Assembly (NCBI GenBank): GCA_963758025.1
Contig: CAVWUA010000001.1
Coordinates: 124,001 to 188,000, forward strand
Direction of reading: 5' to 3'
DNA length: 64,000 bases
DNA from: CAVWUA01 sp963758025
GTDB lineage: Bacteria > Planctomycetota > Planctomycetia > Isosphaerales > Isosphaeraceae
Within the stretch, counting starts at the first letter, position 1. The number at the start of each line of letters is the position of its first letter. Position numbers and translations under genes: made by a program. Under the pieces are notes generated by a model. It did no database searches, was not told where the DNA came from, and worked only from the letters and a program-made list of their open reading frames with translations. Below are positions 8,123-16,098 of this stretch, one piece after another.

Positions 8123-9760
8123 TCAGCGGGCCAGCGAGGGCGTTTGTGTGTCGCGACTCTCGTGGGCCACGACCTGGGTCACGCGACCGGGACGGATCGG
8201 ATCGCTGTTGCGCCTGGGGATCGAGATCGCCGGCCCTTGTGGGGTATCCGGCGCTCCCTGAGACAACACGGTGGCATTGCGGGCCGCACGGGCCTGGGTG
8301 GCTGGACGGGCGGACTGGGCGCTCGTTCGTAAAGGAATCGAAACCGTCGGGCCGCCTTGTTGTTGCGCCTGAGCCGCGGGGTCCGGAGTTCCATCGAGCC
8401 AGAGGCCCCCGTGCGACAGGGCACGGTCGATCATATCGGCCGCTCGCAGGAAGTTACGCTGCATCGGCGTCGGCTCGGCATACGCGCCGAAGACATCCTT
8501 GCGGACAGCCTGCCGTTCCTGCTGCGGGGGGGTCGTGAAGGAATAATCGCGGTTGAAGACCTCAAAAGTGCTGGCGAAGGGCGTTCCATCCTTGAGGTTG
8601 CCGGTGACGACCGCATCGGTCACGCCCGAGGGCAGGTTGATGTCGGACCCACGGAAGACGAACGTGGCATCAGGATACTTATCCCGGTTGAGCGCCCGGG
8701 TGAAGTTGAAGATCGAGGGGGCACCGCCAAGCCGCACGGTGGTTGGGTCGATCTGACTGACGTCGAATCCGGCCGAGCCGAAGATGTTGACCCGGACATC
8801 GGTCGGGTGGGCCGTGTTGATGTGCCGGTGCTCGTGCGGGTTGATCAGGATGCGCGGCTCCAGCGGCGTGATCGGCGGCGGTGGCGGGCAAACCGGGCAG
8901 TCCGGCGGTGGCGGCGGGATGACGTCGCTAAACGTCAGCGGAGTCGCCGGGAAGAATGCCTCGCTGATGCCGTCGTCGTCGTTCGAGTTTCCGAACCCGC
9001 CCACCTGGAAGGTGGTGTCAGGAGACAGGGTCTTGCCGGTCTCGGCCTGATACAGCTCGGAGAAGTGGGTGATCGAGAATTCCAGGTTCGGGTGGAACCG
9101 GGAATTGATCAGGTACACGTTCCCCGTATTGTTCGGCAGAGGGTTACCGAAGGCGGGGATGATGCCAGGCATCATGGGATTGACCACGGCCTCGGCCACC
9201 TGGTACAACTTCGGCTCGGTGATATTGTCATTGGACATCCCCGCCACGATGTCCGGAATGTTATCATTATCCAGGTCAAGGAAGGCCCCCATGGTTTCGG
9301 AACCACCCAGGTCGGCGAAGTCAATAAACTCGCCGGGCCGGAGCGCTTCGACCGCGGGAGACACGGTTGTCTCGTCCAGATTGTTGTCGATATCGCCCGC
9401 GATGACGTCCTGACCGGTCTTGAGATTGTCCGGACCGTCCAGGCCGATGCTCAGTTCATCGGTTGTGGGATCGTACGCGAGGCGAATTCCGTCCACCTCC
9501 AGACCGGAGACACCAATCAACGGCTGGAGGTCGGGAGGAATCTGTGGCTTGACAACATTCGGGTTTGAGAGGACAACAACACCCGGTTGGGTTGTAGCGG
9601 GAAAATCGATTTCAACGTTTCCGGTGAAGTTGACGCTCATCAAGCGCCGATGATCGAGACGTTCCAGCGCGACGCCGGCCCGTTTGGGGGTCTTCTTCGG
9701 ACCGCCGCGACGGCGCCGCCACGACCGAACGGCTTGAAAGACGGATTGGAACAGTGACAT
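8123..9760 (-). CDS. Exported surface protein with N-terminal LE.R.LMS motif
   Basis: A 545-residue protein of unknown function. The N-terminus is basic (RSWRRRRGG, KKTPKRAG) and leads into LERLDHRRLMS (33-43). This LE.LE.R.LLS-like signature marks large surface proteins in planctomycetes. After it comes FTGNVEIDFP and a domain with LAYDPTTDELSIGLDG and DLGGSETMGAFLDLDND, which is paralogous to the protein encoded divergently at 9995-10873. A Pro-rich stretch (PPPPPDCPVCPPPPP) precedes a second domain that looks immunoglobulin- or cadherin-like, and a low-complexity tail. The ATG at 9760 has AAAGGAC upstream. Confidence 0.7.
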   Translation of the reverse strand: MSLFQSVFQAVRSWRRRRGGPKKTPKRAGVALERLDHRRLMSVNFTGNVEIDFPATTQPGVVVLSNPNVVKPQIPPDLQPLIGVSGLEVDGIRLAYDPTTDELSIGLDGPDNLKTGQDVIAGDIDNNLDETTVSPAVEALRPGEFIDFADLGGSETMGAFLDLDNDNIPDIVAGMSNDNITEPKLYQVAEAVVNPMMPGIIPAFGNPLPNNTGNVYLINSRFHPNLEFSITHFSELYQAETGKTLSPDTTFQVGGFGNSNDDDGISEAFFPATPLTFSDVIPPPPPDCPVCPPPPPITPLEPRILINPHEHRHINTAHPTDVRVNIFGSAGFDVSQIDPTTVRLGGAPSIFNFTRALNRDKYPDATFVFRGSDINLPSGVTDAVVTGNLKDGTPFASTFEVFNRDYSFTTPPQQERQAVRKDVFGAYAEPTPMQRNFLRAADMIDRALSHGGLWLDGTPDPAAQAQQQGGPTVSIPLRTSAQSARPATQARAARNATVLSQGAPDTPQGPAISIPRRNSDPIRPGRVTQVVAHESRDTQTPSLAR

Positions 9761-9994
9761 CGCGCCATCGTCCTTTCTGGCGGGAGATGCGGTCCCGACC
9801 TTGAGACCGGCTCCCCAACAAAGGGGAAAGGCCTGTTGATTCCGGGGTGGAGGAGCCGCCCAGGCATCGGCAAGATTCGGCGTAGATCCGGGGGACACCC
9901 CCCGGTAAAGGAACACGCTCGGGTTTGTCGCCGCGGGACGGCTTTCCGAGGAGACAATCCGGTTTAAAAGCCATCACGTGGAAGGAGACTCGTC

Positions 9995-10873
9995 ATGGTT
10001 CGCAGCAGTTTGTTTTGTTGGACCCTCGCGGTCCTGGCTGTGCTCGGGAATCGAGCCGCGCCGGCCGGTCAGATCGGGTTCACCGGGAATGTCGAGAAAG
10101 ACTTCCCGATGGGCGTCGATAAGGTCGGCATCACCGTGGATAACCCGAAACCCATACCGCCGGGGTATGTGGGGTTTCCCACGAGCAATCCGATGGATGT
10201 GGCCCAGTCGAGCTGGATGACCGACCGGGGCTGGACGACCGGTTGGAACATCAAGGACATCCGAATGCACTACGACCAGGCGACCGATAGTCTGGCCGTC
10301 GGTGTGAACTTCTTCGGCATCGCCGGGGACGCCGACGGGAACGGCAACCCGGGGACGTCGGACGCGGCGACGGTCAACGCCGGCGGGATCGACCTGCCCA
10401 ACCTGGGAGGCCGCGAGTCGATCTCGGTGGCGTTCGACCTGAACAACGACCGCAAGTATGACATCATCGCGGGCGTCCCGGCTGACAAGACGCAGGCCGG
10501 CCCGGGCATCGACGGCTTCACGGTGTCCAGCTACCGAGACTCGAACCAGGGGTTGGCCTTCAACTACGGGACCCGCCTGGCGAACTACGACGGCGGTCTG
10601 GCCTTTGACCCGTCGAGTACCCACCCGGGATTCGAGTTCCTGATCAAGAATTTCAGCAAACTTCCGGGGGTAGAGTGGCCCAAGAACGGCTTTGGCTTCC
10701 GCGCGTTCGCGGGTACGCCCGACGATGTGATCGCCGGTGAGGATTCGATCCCGTACACGGCGGTGTCGCCCGAGCGAATCATTCCCGAACCCACAACCGT
10801 ATTGGCCTGGTCGCTGATGCTCGGTGGAGCGGCGGCCTGGCGATATCGCCGACGCCGCTCGATCCAAAGTTGA
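9995..10873 (+). CDS. PEP-CTERM sorting-domain protein
   Basis: A 292-residue exported protein. The signal peptide is at residues 1-23 (SLFCWTLAVLAVLGNRAAPA). The C-terminus carries a PEP-CTERM signal: PEPTTVLAW, a hydrophobic segment, then RRRR. Such signals are cut and sorted by an exosortase. The mature protein begins GQIGFTGNVEKDFP and contains LPNLGGRESISVAFDLNND and HPGFEFLIKNFSKL. Each of these aligns with the divergent neighbour at 8123-9760, so the two share a domain but differ in anchoring signal. GGAAGGAG precedes the ATG. Function is unknown. Confidence 0.82.
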   Translation: MVRSSLFCWTLAVLAVLGNRAAPAGQIGFTGNVEKDFPMGVDKVGITVDNPKPIPPGYVGFPTSNPMDVAQSSWMTDRGWTTGWNIKDIRMHYDQATDSLAVGVNFFGIAGDADGNGNPGTSDAATVNAGGIDLPNLGGRESISVAFDLNNDRKYDIIAGVPADKTQAGPGIDGFTVSSYRDSNQGLAFNYGTRLANYDGGLAFDPSSTHPGFEFLIKNFSKLPGVEWPKNGFGFRAFAGTPDDVIAGEDSIPYTAVSPERIIPEPTTVLAWSLMLGGAAAWRYRRRRSIQS

Positions 10874-10916
10874 CTCCGCGCCTCCATCGCCGAACCATAG
10901 CCAGCCTCCTCCACGC

Positions 10917-10953
10917 CAGGACGGGCGCCCACATCCCCTGGGCGTCCGTCCTG
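10917..10953 (+). terminator. Hairpin downstream of the PEP-CTERM gene
   Basis: CAGGACGGGCGCCCA (10917-10931) pairs with TGGGCGTCCGTCCTG (10939-10953) with one mismatch and a 7-base loop, 44 bases after the stop codon. No T-tract follows directly, but a T-containing stretch lies downstream. Confidence 0.6.
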
Positions 10954-11059
10954 TCTATCGTCTGCCTCGGTCCCGAAATCCCCCCCTTTTCCCTCCGAAG
11001 ATCAATCCCCTGTCCGCTTAGTCTTCATTCCTATTACAGTTTGCCAGAATTCCCAGCCA

Positions 11060-11082
11060 AAAAAGGTGTCAGGAACCTTTTT
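11060..11082. repeat. Short hairpin with A/T-rich ends
   Basis: AAAAAGGT (11060-11067) and ACCTTTTT (11075-11082) form a perfect 8-bp stem around the loop GTCAGGA. It sits in the 296-base gap between the PEP-CTERM gene and the next gene. It could be a T-tract terminator or a copy of a small repeat. No other structure is seen in this gap apart from the hairpin at 10917. Confidence 0.45.
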
Positions 11083-11169
11083 ATTGCCCGTTGCGGTTGA
11101 AGCCCCGTTCGATTACGCTGCCAAAGAGAGAGAGAAGGTCAGCCCGACGTTCTGGAGGGAGGACACCCG

Positions 11170-11718
11170 ATGCGACCGCTGGCTCTACTGGTTGCGCTAG
11201 GGCTTGGTCTGCCGGTCGGCCCGGAAGAGGTGGAGGAGGATGCGCAGGCTCTGGCCATGACCCCCCCGATTGCCTGCAGGGTCGTTCACGGTTATCGCGA
11301 TTACGAGGCGCTGACCGAACCGTCCTTGACGAAGGACGAGAAGCTGATGGTCTATTACGAGCCGAGGAACTACGCGGTCGAGGCATTGGACAACGATCGT
11401 TTCCGGGCTCACCTCACGCAGGATGCCCGCGTCCGCAAGCACGGGCAAAAATCGGTGATCTGGAAAAAGGAAGCGATTGTTACGTACAAGCCTGAGGCGG
11501 ACATCCCCCCCTCACGGCTGTACATCCAGAACACGATCGCCCTGAAGGGGCTAACGCCAGGCGCTTATGACCTGGAAATCGTGCTGCATGACGAGATCGC
11601 GAAGGACGCGATCGCGACGCGGACGCTGGAGTTTCACGTTGTGAAAGCCCCGGTGATCGAAACGACAAAGGGCGAGCCGGACGAGATCACCATCCCCACC
11701 CGCTCACCCCGTCGATGA
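11170..11718 (+). CDS. Hypothetical exported protein (182 aa)
   Basis: A 182-residue protein of unknown function. It has a weak hydrophobic N-terminus (RPLALLVALGLGL) that may be a signal peptide. The body reads as beta strands (DEKLMVYYEPRNYAVE, KSVIWKKEAIVTYKPEADI, GLTPGAYDLEIVLHDEIA). The segment 'GAYDLEIVLHDE..KD..ATRTLEFHV' is typical of a beta-sandwich accessory domain found in exported planctomycete proteins. GGAGGGAGG lies 8 bases before the ATG. It is convergent with the HlyD-like gene, with 40 bp between them. Confidence 0.72.
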   Translation: MRPLALLVALGLGLPVGPEEVEEDAQALAMTPPIACRVVHGYRDYEALTEPSLTKDEKLMVYYEPRNYAVEALDNDRFRAHLTQDARVRKHGQKSVIWKKEAIVTYKPEADIPPSRLYIQNTIALKGLTPGAYDLEIVLHDEIAKDAIATRTLEFHVVKAPVIETTKGEPDEITIPTRSPRR

Positions 11719-11758
11719 TCGTGAGTGTTGCCGGTTCGATCCGGCCACCTCAGATCGA

Positions 11759-12922
11759 TCATTCACCAGCGGGAAGCGGTGTGCCCGATTTCGCCACTGA
11801 TGCTGGCTCGTCCTCGAAGGGCTTCGGGGCGTTCGGATCGGCCTCCAGTGAAAGGCCCGGGGGAGGCTCGGCGGCCTTGAGATAAACATCCATCTGCTGG
11901 CCTACGTAAAACGGGAAGGGACGCTCGTCTGGCAAGGCGTAAATGACTTGCAAGACGCGGGTATCGACCCGTTCGGCATTGTCGCCGGTGAGACTCCGTT
12001 TGGGGATCACATACGGCTCAACCTTCACGAAGTCCAGGTCGAAGCGAATTTGCGGACGCCCCTTGAGCGTCGCCACCGCCTCGGCCCCCGGCCGAAAGAG
12101 CGGCACGTCCTGCTCGTCGATATCCACCCGCACATGCAGGCGGTCAAGGTTGCCCACAACAATCAACGGCTCGTTCCAGGTCAGGGTGGCAAGCTGGCCC
12201 GGTCGGACGTTGACCTGAAGAATCTCACCGTCGGCCAGCGCACGCACTGTCAGTTGTTCCAGAGAGGCGCGGGCGGCCTCGACCTGGCTCTGGACGCTGA
12301 GCACGGCAACCTCGGCGACATGGATATCCTGTTCCCAGTTGACATCCTTGAGCGCCAGATCGGCCTCGGCCTTCTGCAAGGCGGCCCGGGCCTCCTCGTA
12401 GGCATAACGGTCGCGATCGTAGTCACTGCGCGTGCCGGCGCTGCGCTCGACCAGGTTCGCCGAGCGCTGGAAGATCACCTCGGCATTGTGGAACCGGGCT
12501 CGGGCTTGTTCAACCATTGCGCGAGCGACCTGGAGGTCCTTTGATTGAAGAGATTGCGCTTTCTTTAACTCCGCTTCCGCCGCTTTCAGAGACGCCAGGC
12601 GACTATTCAACTCGGCCTTCGGCACGCGATCGTCGATCTGGAAAAGCGGGTCCCCAGGGCTGTTCTCGGTCGGTCCCTTGACCTGCTGGTTGACCTTGAC
12701 GAAGACCTTGCAGACGACACCCGGAACCGGTGCGCCGATCGGGATGTTCTCCTGCCTCGCCTCAATGATCCCCGCGCCGGCGATGGCGTTAAACTTCGGC
12801 CGCGTCGGCGGTGGCACCAGCGGCCGGGACGGTTCTGGCGCCTGCCGGGCCTGAACCACGGTGTAGATCGCGAAGCCCAGTCCGATCGCCGCGCACAGCG
12901 GTAAGATGTATTTCGCGAACAT
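11759..12922 (-). CDS. HlyD/DevB-like efflux adaptor (membrane fusion protein)
   Basis: A 387-residue periplasmic adaptor, the last gene of the operon 15616-11759. One N-terminal membrane segment (about residues 5-23) is followed by a barrel-sandwich hybrid domain (GAPVPGVVCKVFVKVNQQV), a long alpha-hairpin coiled coil (about 100-235) and a return strand block (TVRALADGEILQVNVRPGQLA). It should link the inner-membrane ABC permease and ATPase to an outer-membrane exit. The Pro-rich, acidic C-terminal tail is not conserved. No frameshift. Confidence 0.88.
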   Translation of the reverse strand: MFAKYILPLCAAIGLGFAIYTVVQARQAPEPSRPLVPPPTRPKFNAIAGAGIIEARQENIPIGAPVPGVVCKVFVKVNQQVKGPTENSPGDPLFQIDDRVPKAELNSRLASLKAAEAELKKAQSLQSKDLQVARAMVEQARARFHNAEVIFQRSANLVERSAGTRSDYDRDRYAYEEARAALQKAEADLALKDVNWEQDIHVAEVAVLSVQSQVEAARASLEQLTVRALADGEILQVNVRPGQLATLTWNEPLIVVGNLDRLHVRVDIDEQDVPLFRPGAEAVATLKGRPQIRFDLDFVKVEPYVIPKRSLTGDNAERVDTRVLQVIYALPDERPFPFYVGQQMDVYLKAAEPPPGLSLEADPNAPKPFEDEPASVAKSGTPLPAGE

Positions 12923-12999
12923 CCAGAAATCATCCTTCCCCGAGGGTTCGGGCGTGACAGGATTGTCTCACTGTGTCTCCGGTCTCGATTCGAGACGGC

Positions 13000-13737
13000 T
13001 CAGGCGGCGGCATCTTGATCTTCTGTTCGTTCGTCGATCCGCACGATTTGGCCATCATCCATGTGCGCGGTTCGATCGCCAAAGTGGAACACGCGGTTAT
13101 CGTGGGTCACGACGATCACCGCCCGGTCGGGTCGGACGGCCACCTCTCGCAAAAGTTCCATGACGTTCAGGCCGGTTTCGTGATCGAGCGCGGCGGTCGG
13201 CTCGTCGCAGACGATCAAACTGGGGGCGTGGACCAGGGCCCTCGAAATCGCCACCCGCTGCTGCTGACCGCCGGAAAGCTGCGAGGGTAGGCTCTCGGTC
13301 TTGGTTCCCATGCCAAGAGTCTCCAGTACCTCACGAGCGCGATTGACCGCCTTCTCGCGGTGCCATCCGGCGATCACCAGCGGAATCGCCGCGTTCTCGG
13401 CGGCCGTCAGGGCCGGAAGCAGGTTGTACTGCTGGAAAACGAAGCCGATGTTCCCCGCGCGGAATCGTGTCTTCTGGCTGTCCCTCATGGCGGAAACGTC
13501 GTGTCCGAAGACCTTGACCGTCCCCTCGTCGCAATCCAGGATGCCCGCGACGACTGAGAGCAGGGTCGTCTTGCCGCACCCGGACGGGCCGACGAGCAGC
13601 GTCATCTGGCCGGCCAGCACGTCCCAGTCGATCCCCCGAAGGGCCTGGACCCGGCGCTCGCCGGTGCCGAAATGCTTGGTCACACCCCGGATACGCACGG
13701 CCACGTCCGTCTTCGCGTTCTGGCTCTCTCCGCTCAT
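13000..13737 (-). CDS. ABC transporter ATP-binding protein (DevA/MacB/LolD type)
   Basis: A 245-residue ATPase with Walker A GPSGCGKT (50-57), the Q-loop in FVFQQYNLLP, the signature LSGGQQQR (154-161), Walker B LIVCDEP (174-180) and the switch His in VVTHDNR. It is encoded between the adaptor and the permease in one operon and would power that exporter. The cargo is unknown; relatives export glycolipids, lipoproteins or macrolides. Confidence 0.92.
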   Translation of the reverse strand: MSGESQNAKTDVAVRIRGVTKHFGTGERRVQALRGIDWDVLAGQMTLLVGPSGCGKTTLLSVVAGILDCDEGTVKVFGHDVSAMRDSQKTRFRAGNIGFVFQQYNLLPALTAAENAAIPLVIAGWHREKAVNRAREVLETLGMGTKTESLPSQLSGGQQQRVAISRALVHAPSLIVCDEPTAALDHETGLNVMELLREVAVRPDRAVIVVTHDNRVFHFGDRTAHMDDGQIVRIDERTEDQDAAA

Positions 13738-13746
13738 GGATTCACC

Positions 13747-14942
13747 TTAACCCCGGAAGACCACCGCCGGCTCCAGCACGATGACCCGACGCACGCTGAG
13801 TATGCTCGACAGGACACAGATCAGAACGATTGCCCCAGCCGTGATCGGCAGCAGTTGCCAGGGCGTGAAGAAGGCCAACTCCGTCCCCTTGTTCGCCTGA
13901 CCGAACGCCGCCGCCAGGCCGACCCCGATTCCGTAGCCCAGCAGCCCGACCACCAGGGCCTGGAGCAGGATCATTCCGACGATCCGACCGTTGCTCGCCC
14001 CCATCGCCTTCAGAGCGCCAAACTGCTTGAGATTCTCGATCGTGAAGTTGTAGAACGTCTGCCCCGCGATCGCCGTCCCGACCAGGAACCCCAGAACGAC
14101 CGTGATGCCGAAGTTGATCGGGATGCCGGTGTACTTGAGGAAGTAATTGATCGTGTCCCACATGAATTGATCACTGGTCCGGGCTTTGAGGTCGGTCTGC
14201 TTCGCGATGCGTTCGGCGACCTGCTCGGCCGAGTAGCCCGGCTCGGTCTTCGCCAGGATATACGAGAGGATCTTCCGCTCCTTGGGCACATACTGCTTGG
14301 CACGCGAGTATCTCGTGTACACGACCGGGTTGGACTGAAATGTCCGGGTCGCCTCGCAGATGCCGACGATGATCGCGCGCTTGTCGTTCATCTCCAGCTC
14401 GCGGCCGACGAACTTGCGTAGCTCGGCGGACGATTTCGCCGATTCTCCCCCTTGGCCGGGATAGAGCTTACGCAGGCCCACCCTATCGACAATGATGGCG
14501 TCCGGCTTGCGCAGGTCGGTCAGGTCACCCACGAGGATTCGCTCCGGCGGCGGCGCACGACCATCGACGTATCATCCAGGCCGAGCAAGATCACCTGCTC
14601 GATCACCTCGCGAGAAGTTCCGTCCCGGTTGGTCGTCGTCAACTTGGCACGGCCTTGGCCTTTATAAAGCGGCACCGCCCACTCGACTCCCTCAACCCCC
14701 CGCACGCGGTAGAGGTTGCTCTCCAACATCGGCTTCGTGTCGTCGATGAACCGGACGTTGGCGTCCATCACCCAGAGGTCCGCGCCGGTGATGTCGGTGA
14801 TCTGGCTCGACGTGCGGAGCATCAAGCCGCAGAAGATCGAGCCTTGCTGTGTGATCAGCAAGGCGGCGAAGGTCAGCCCGAGGACGATGCCGAAGAATTT
14901 CGCCTTGTCGCCGGTGAGCATCTTCAGGGCAATCCAGTTCAT
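13747..14942 (-). CDS. ABC transporter permease, FtsX/DevC family (one frameshift)
   Basis: Inner-membrane permease of the TetR-controlled efflux operon, about 398 residues once a break is repaired. The first part (MNWIALKMLTGDKAKFFGI) has the N-terminal membrane helix and the start of the periplasmic domain. The second part has the C-terminal FtsX domain with three membrane segments (INFGITVVLGFLVGTAIAG and later). The frame breaks at about 14559, where one G is missing before GTGCGCCGCCGCC; restoring it joins DDTSMVGAPPERILVGDLTD. The ATG 14940-14942 overlaps the TGA of the TetR gene (ATGA), indicating translational coupling. Confidence 0.85.
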
Positions 14943-15616
14943 GACACTCCCTCCCGCGTCACCGAGGCCCATACCCCCTGCCCGTCCGGTTCGCAGGTCA
15001 GGGCCGCCAGGGTCACGCCGCTGATGTGCGCCGTGAGGAAGTCCACGTCAAGCTTCGCGAACGCCTCCGGCCCAATGAGCCGCTCGGCAATCGACCGACC
15101 AACCCGGTAATGGAGACACTGGCCGATGATGGTGAAGACCATCGCGTCGAGCCGGCGGCCCTCCAGGCCGGGCTTGATCCGTTGCAGCAATTCCTTGAGC
15201 CGCTCGAACTTCGGGCGAATCACGTCGCGGACCAGGGTGTCCGATGCCAGGGTCGGCCGGAGCATCTCCCGGAGCATCAACGTCTGGTGCCAGTCGCCGA
15301 TCTGGCCGATCGCCAGGATGTGGCTCAGGAAGTGCCGGATATGCAATCGCAGCTCCTCGGCTGGTTCCAGACCCTCCGGCACGTCCTCGCGTCCGACGTT
15401 ACAGCGGTGAGCCTCCAGCACGGCCGCGACGTAAAGCTGCTCCTTGTCGCCGAAGTGGTAATTGACAGCCGCGACATTGGCCCCGGCCCGCGTGCAGATC
15501 GAGCGGATCGTTGCCCCCTGGAACCCCTTCTCGGCGAATTCCTCTCCCGCGGCCTCCAGTAACCGCTCCTTCGTCGGGTCCAGCTCCGCCATGATCTGAG
15601 CCTCTGCTGAAGTCAT
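14939..15616 (-). CDS. TetR-family transcriptional regulator of the efflux operon
   Basis: A 225-residue repressor-like protein. The N-terminal helix-turn-helix is FQGATIRSICTRAGANVAAVNYHFGD (about 32-57). The C-terminal half resembles the CerR/YbiH-type ligand domain. It is the first gene of the operon and is preceded by a strong promoter and a perfect palindrome (15621-15638), so autorepression is likely, with relief by a transported compound. The ATG at 15616 is chosen. An in-frame TTG at 15625 would lie inside the palindrome. Confidence 0.9.
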   Translation of the reverse strand: MTSAEAQIMAELDPTKERLLEAAGEEFAEKGFQGATIRSICTRAGANVAAVNYHFGDKEQLYVAAVLEAHRCNVGREDVPEGLEPAEELRLHIRHFLSHILAIGQIGDWHQTLMLREMLRPTLASDTLVRDVIRPKFERLKELLQRIKPGLEGRRLDAMVFTIIGQCLHYRVGRSIAERLIGPEAFAKLDVDFLTAHISGVTLAALTCEPDGQGVWASVTREGVS

Positions 15617-15620
15617 TCGT

Positions 15621-15638
15621 TTCAAACGTCTGTTTGAA
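15621..15638. promoter_or_regulatory. Palindromic operator for the TetR-type regulator
   Basis: TTCAAAC-GTCT-GTTTGAA is a perfect 7-4-7 inverted repeat lying between the -10 box and the start codon of the TetR gene, where a bound dimer would block transcription. It is the only palindrome of this quality in the promoter region. Confidence 0.75.
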
Positions 15639-15641
15639 TCA

Positions 15642-15669
15642 AGTGTATCACTCCTGGATCGGCTGTCAA
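15642..15669 (-). promoter_or_regulatory. Sigma70-type promoter of the TetR-efflux operon
   Basis: On the minus strand TTGACA (15669-15664) is followed after 16 bases by TACACT (15647-15642). The -35 is consensus and the -10 matches 4 of 6. The operator palindrome starts 3 bases further downstream. Confidence 0.7.
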
Positions 15670-15826
15670 GATCGACTGGATCGATCGCGAGTCATGTCCG
15701 AGAAAGACGTGGCTGGTGGTGAGAAGATATTTCTGGAGGACTTTCGGCAGGGAATGCCGTTTGCTCTCTTTGCCTGCCAGGCGAGTGAGGCCCCAGATAA
15801 TCTCCATTAACGAAAGGGAGACGATC

Positions 15827-16006
15827 ATGCCTCAGGGTGATAAGAGCAAATACACAGAGAAGCAGAAGCGCAAGGCCGAGCACATTGAGGAAAGTTACGA
15901 GGAGCGAGGCGTGTCAGAGGAGGAGGCCGAGCGTCGTGCCTGGGCGACGGTCAACAAGCAGGACGGCGGCGGCAAGAAGTCGGGAGGGAGCGGCCGCGAT
16001 CAGTGA
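15827..16006 (+). CDS. Small conserved protein annotated elsewhere as 'plasmid stabilization protein' (59 aa)
   Basis: A 59-residue, highly charged protein: MPQGDKSKYTEKQKRKAEH, then a helix ending in EEEAERRAWATVNKQDGGG and a Gly/Lys-rich tail. This pattern (KQKRKAEHIEE..RG....AE.RAWATVNK) is widespread in bacteria and is often labelled plasmid stabilisation protein, with no experimental support known to me. AAAGGGAG lies before the ATG at 15827. It stands alone and is convergent with the beta-helix gene. Confidence 0.75.
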   Translation: MPQGDKSKYTEKQKRKAEHIEESYEERGVSEEEAERRAWATVNKQDGGGKKSGGSGRDQ

Positions 16007-16044
16007 AACGAACCGTCCGCGAATCGATCACGAGAGATGAGGTT

Positions 16045-16079
16045 GTGGATCGCTACAGGATGGGGTCCATGCGATCCAC
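16045..16079. terminator. Hairpin between convergent genes
   Basis: GTGGATCGC (16045-16053) pairs exactly with GCGATCCAC (16071-16079). Further pairing is possible outside (AGGTT with AACCT). It lies between the stops at 16006 and 16099 and can serve both strands. Confidence 0.5.
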
Positions 16080-16098
16080 GACCAACCTTCCAGAAAGC

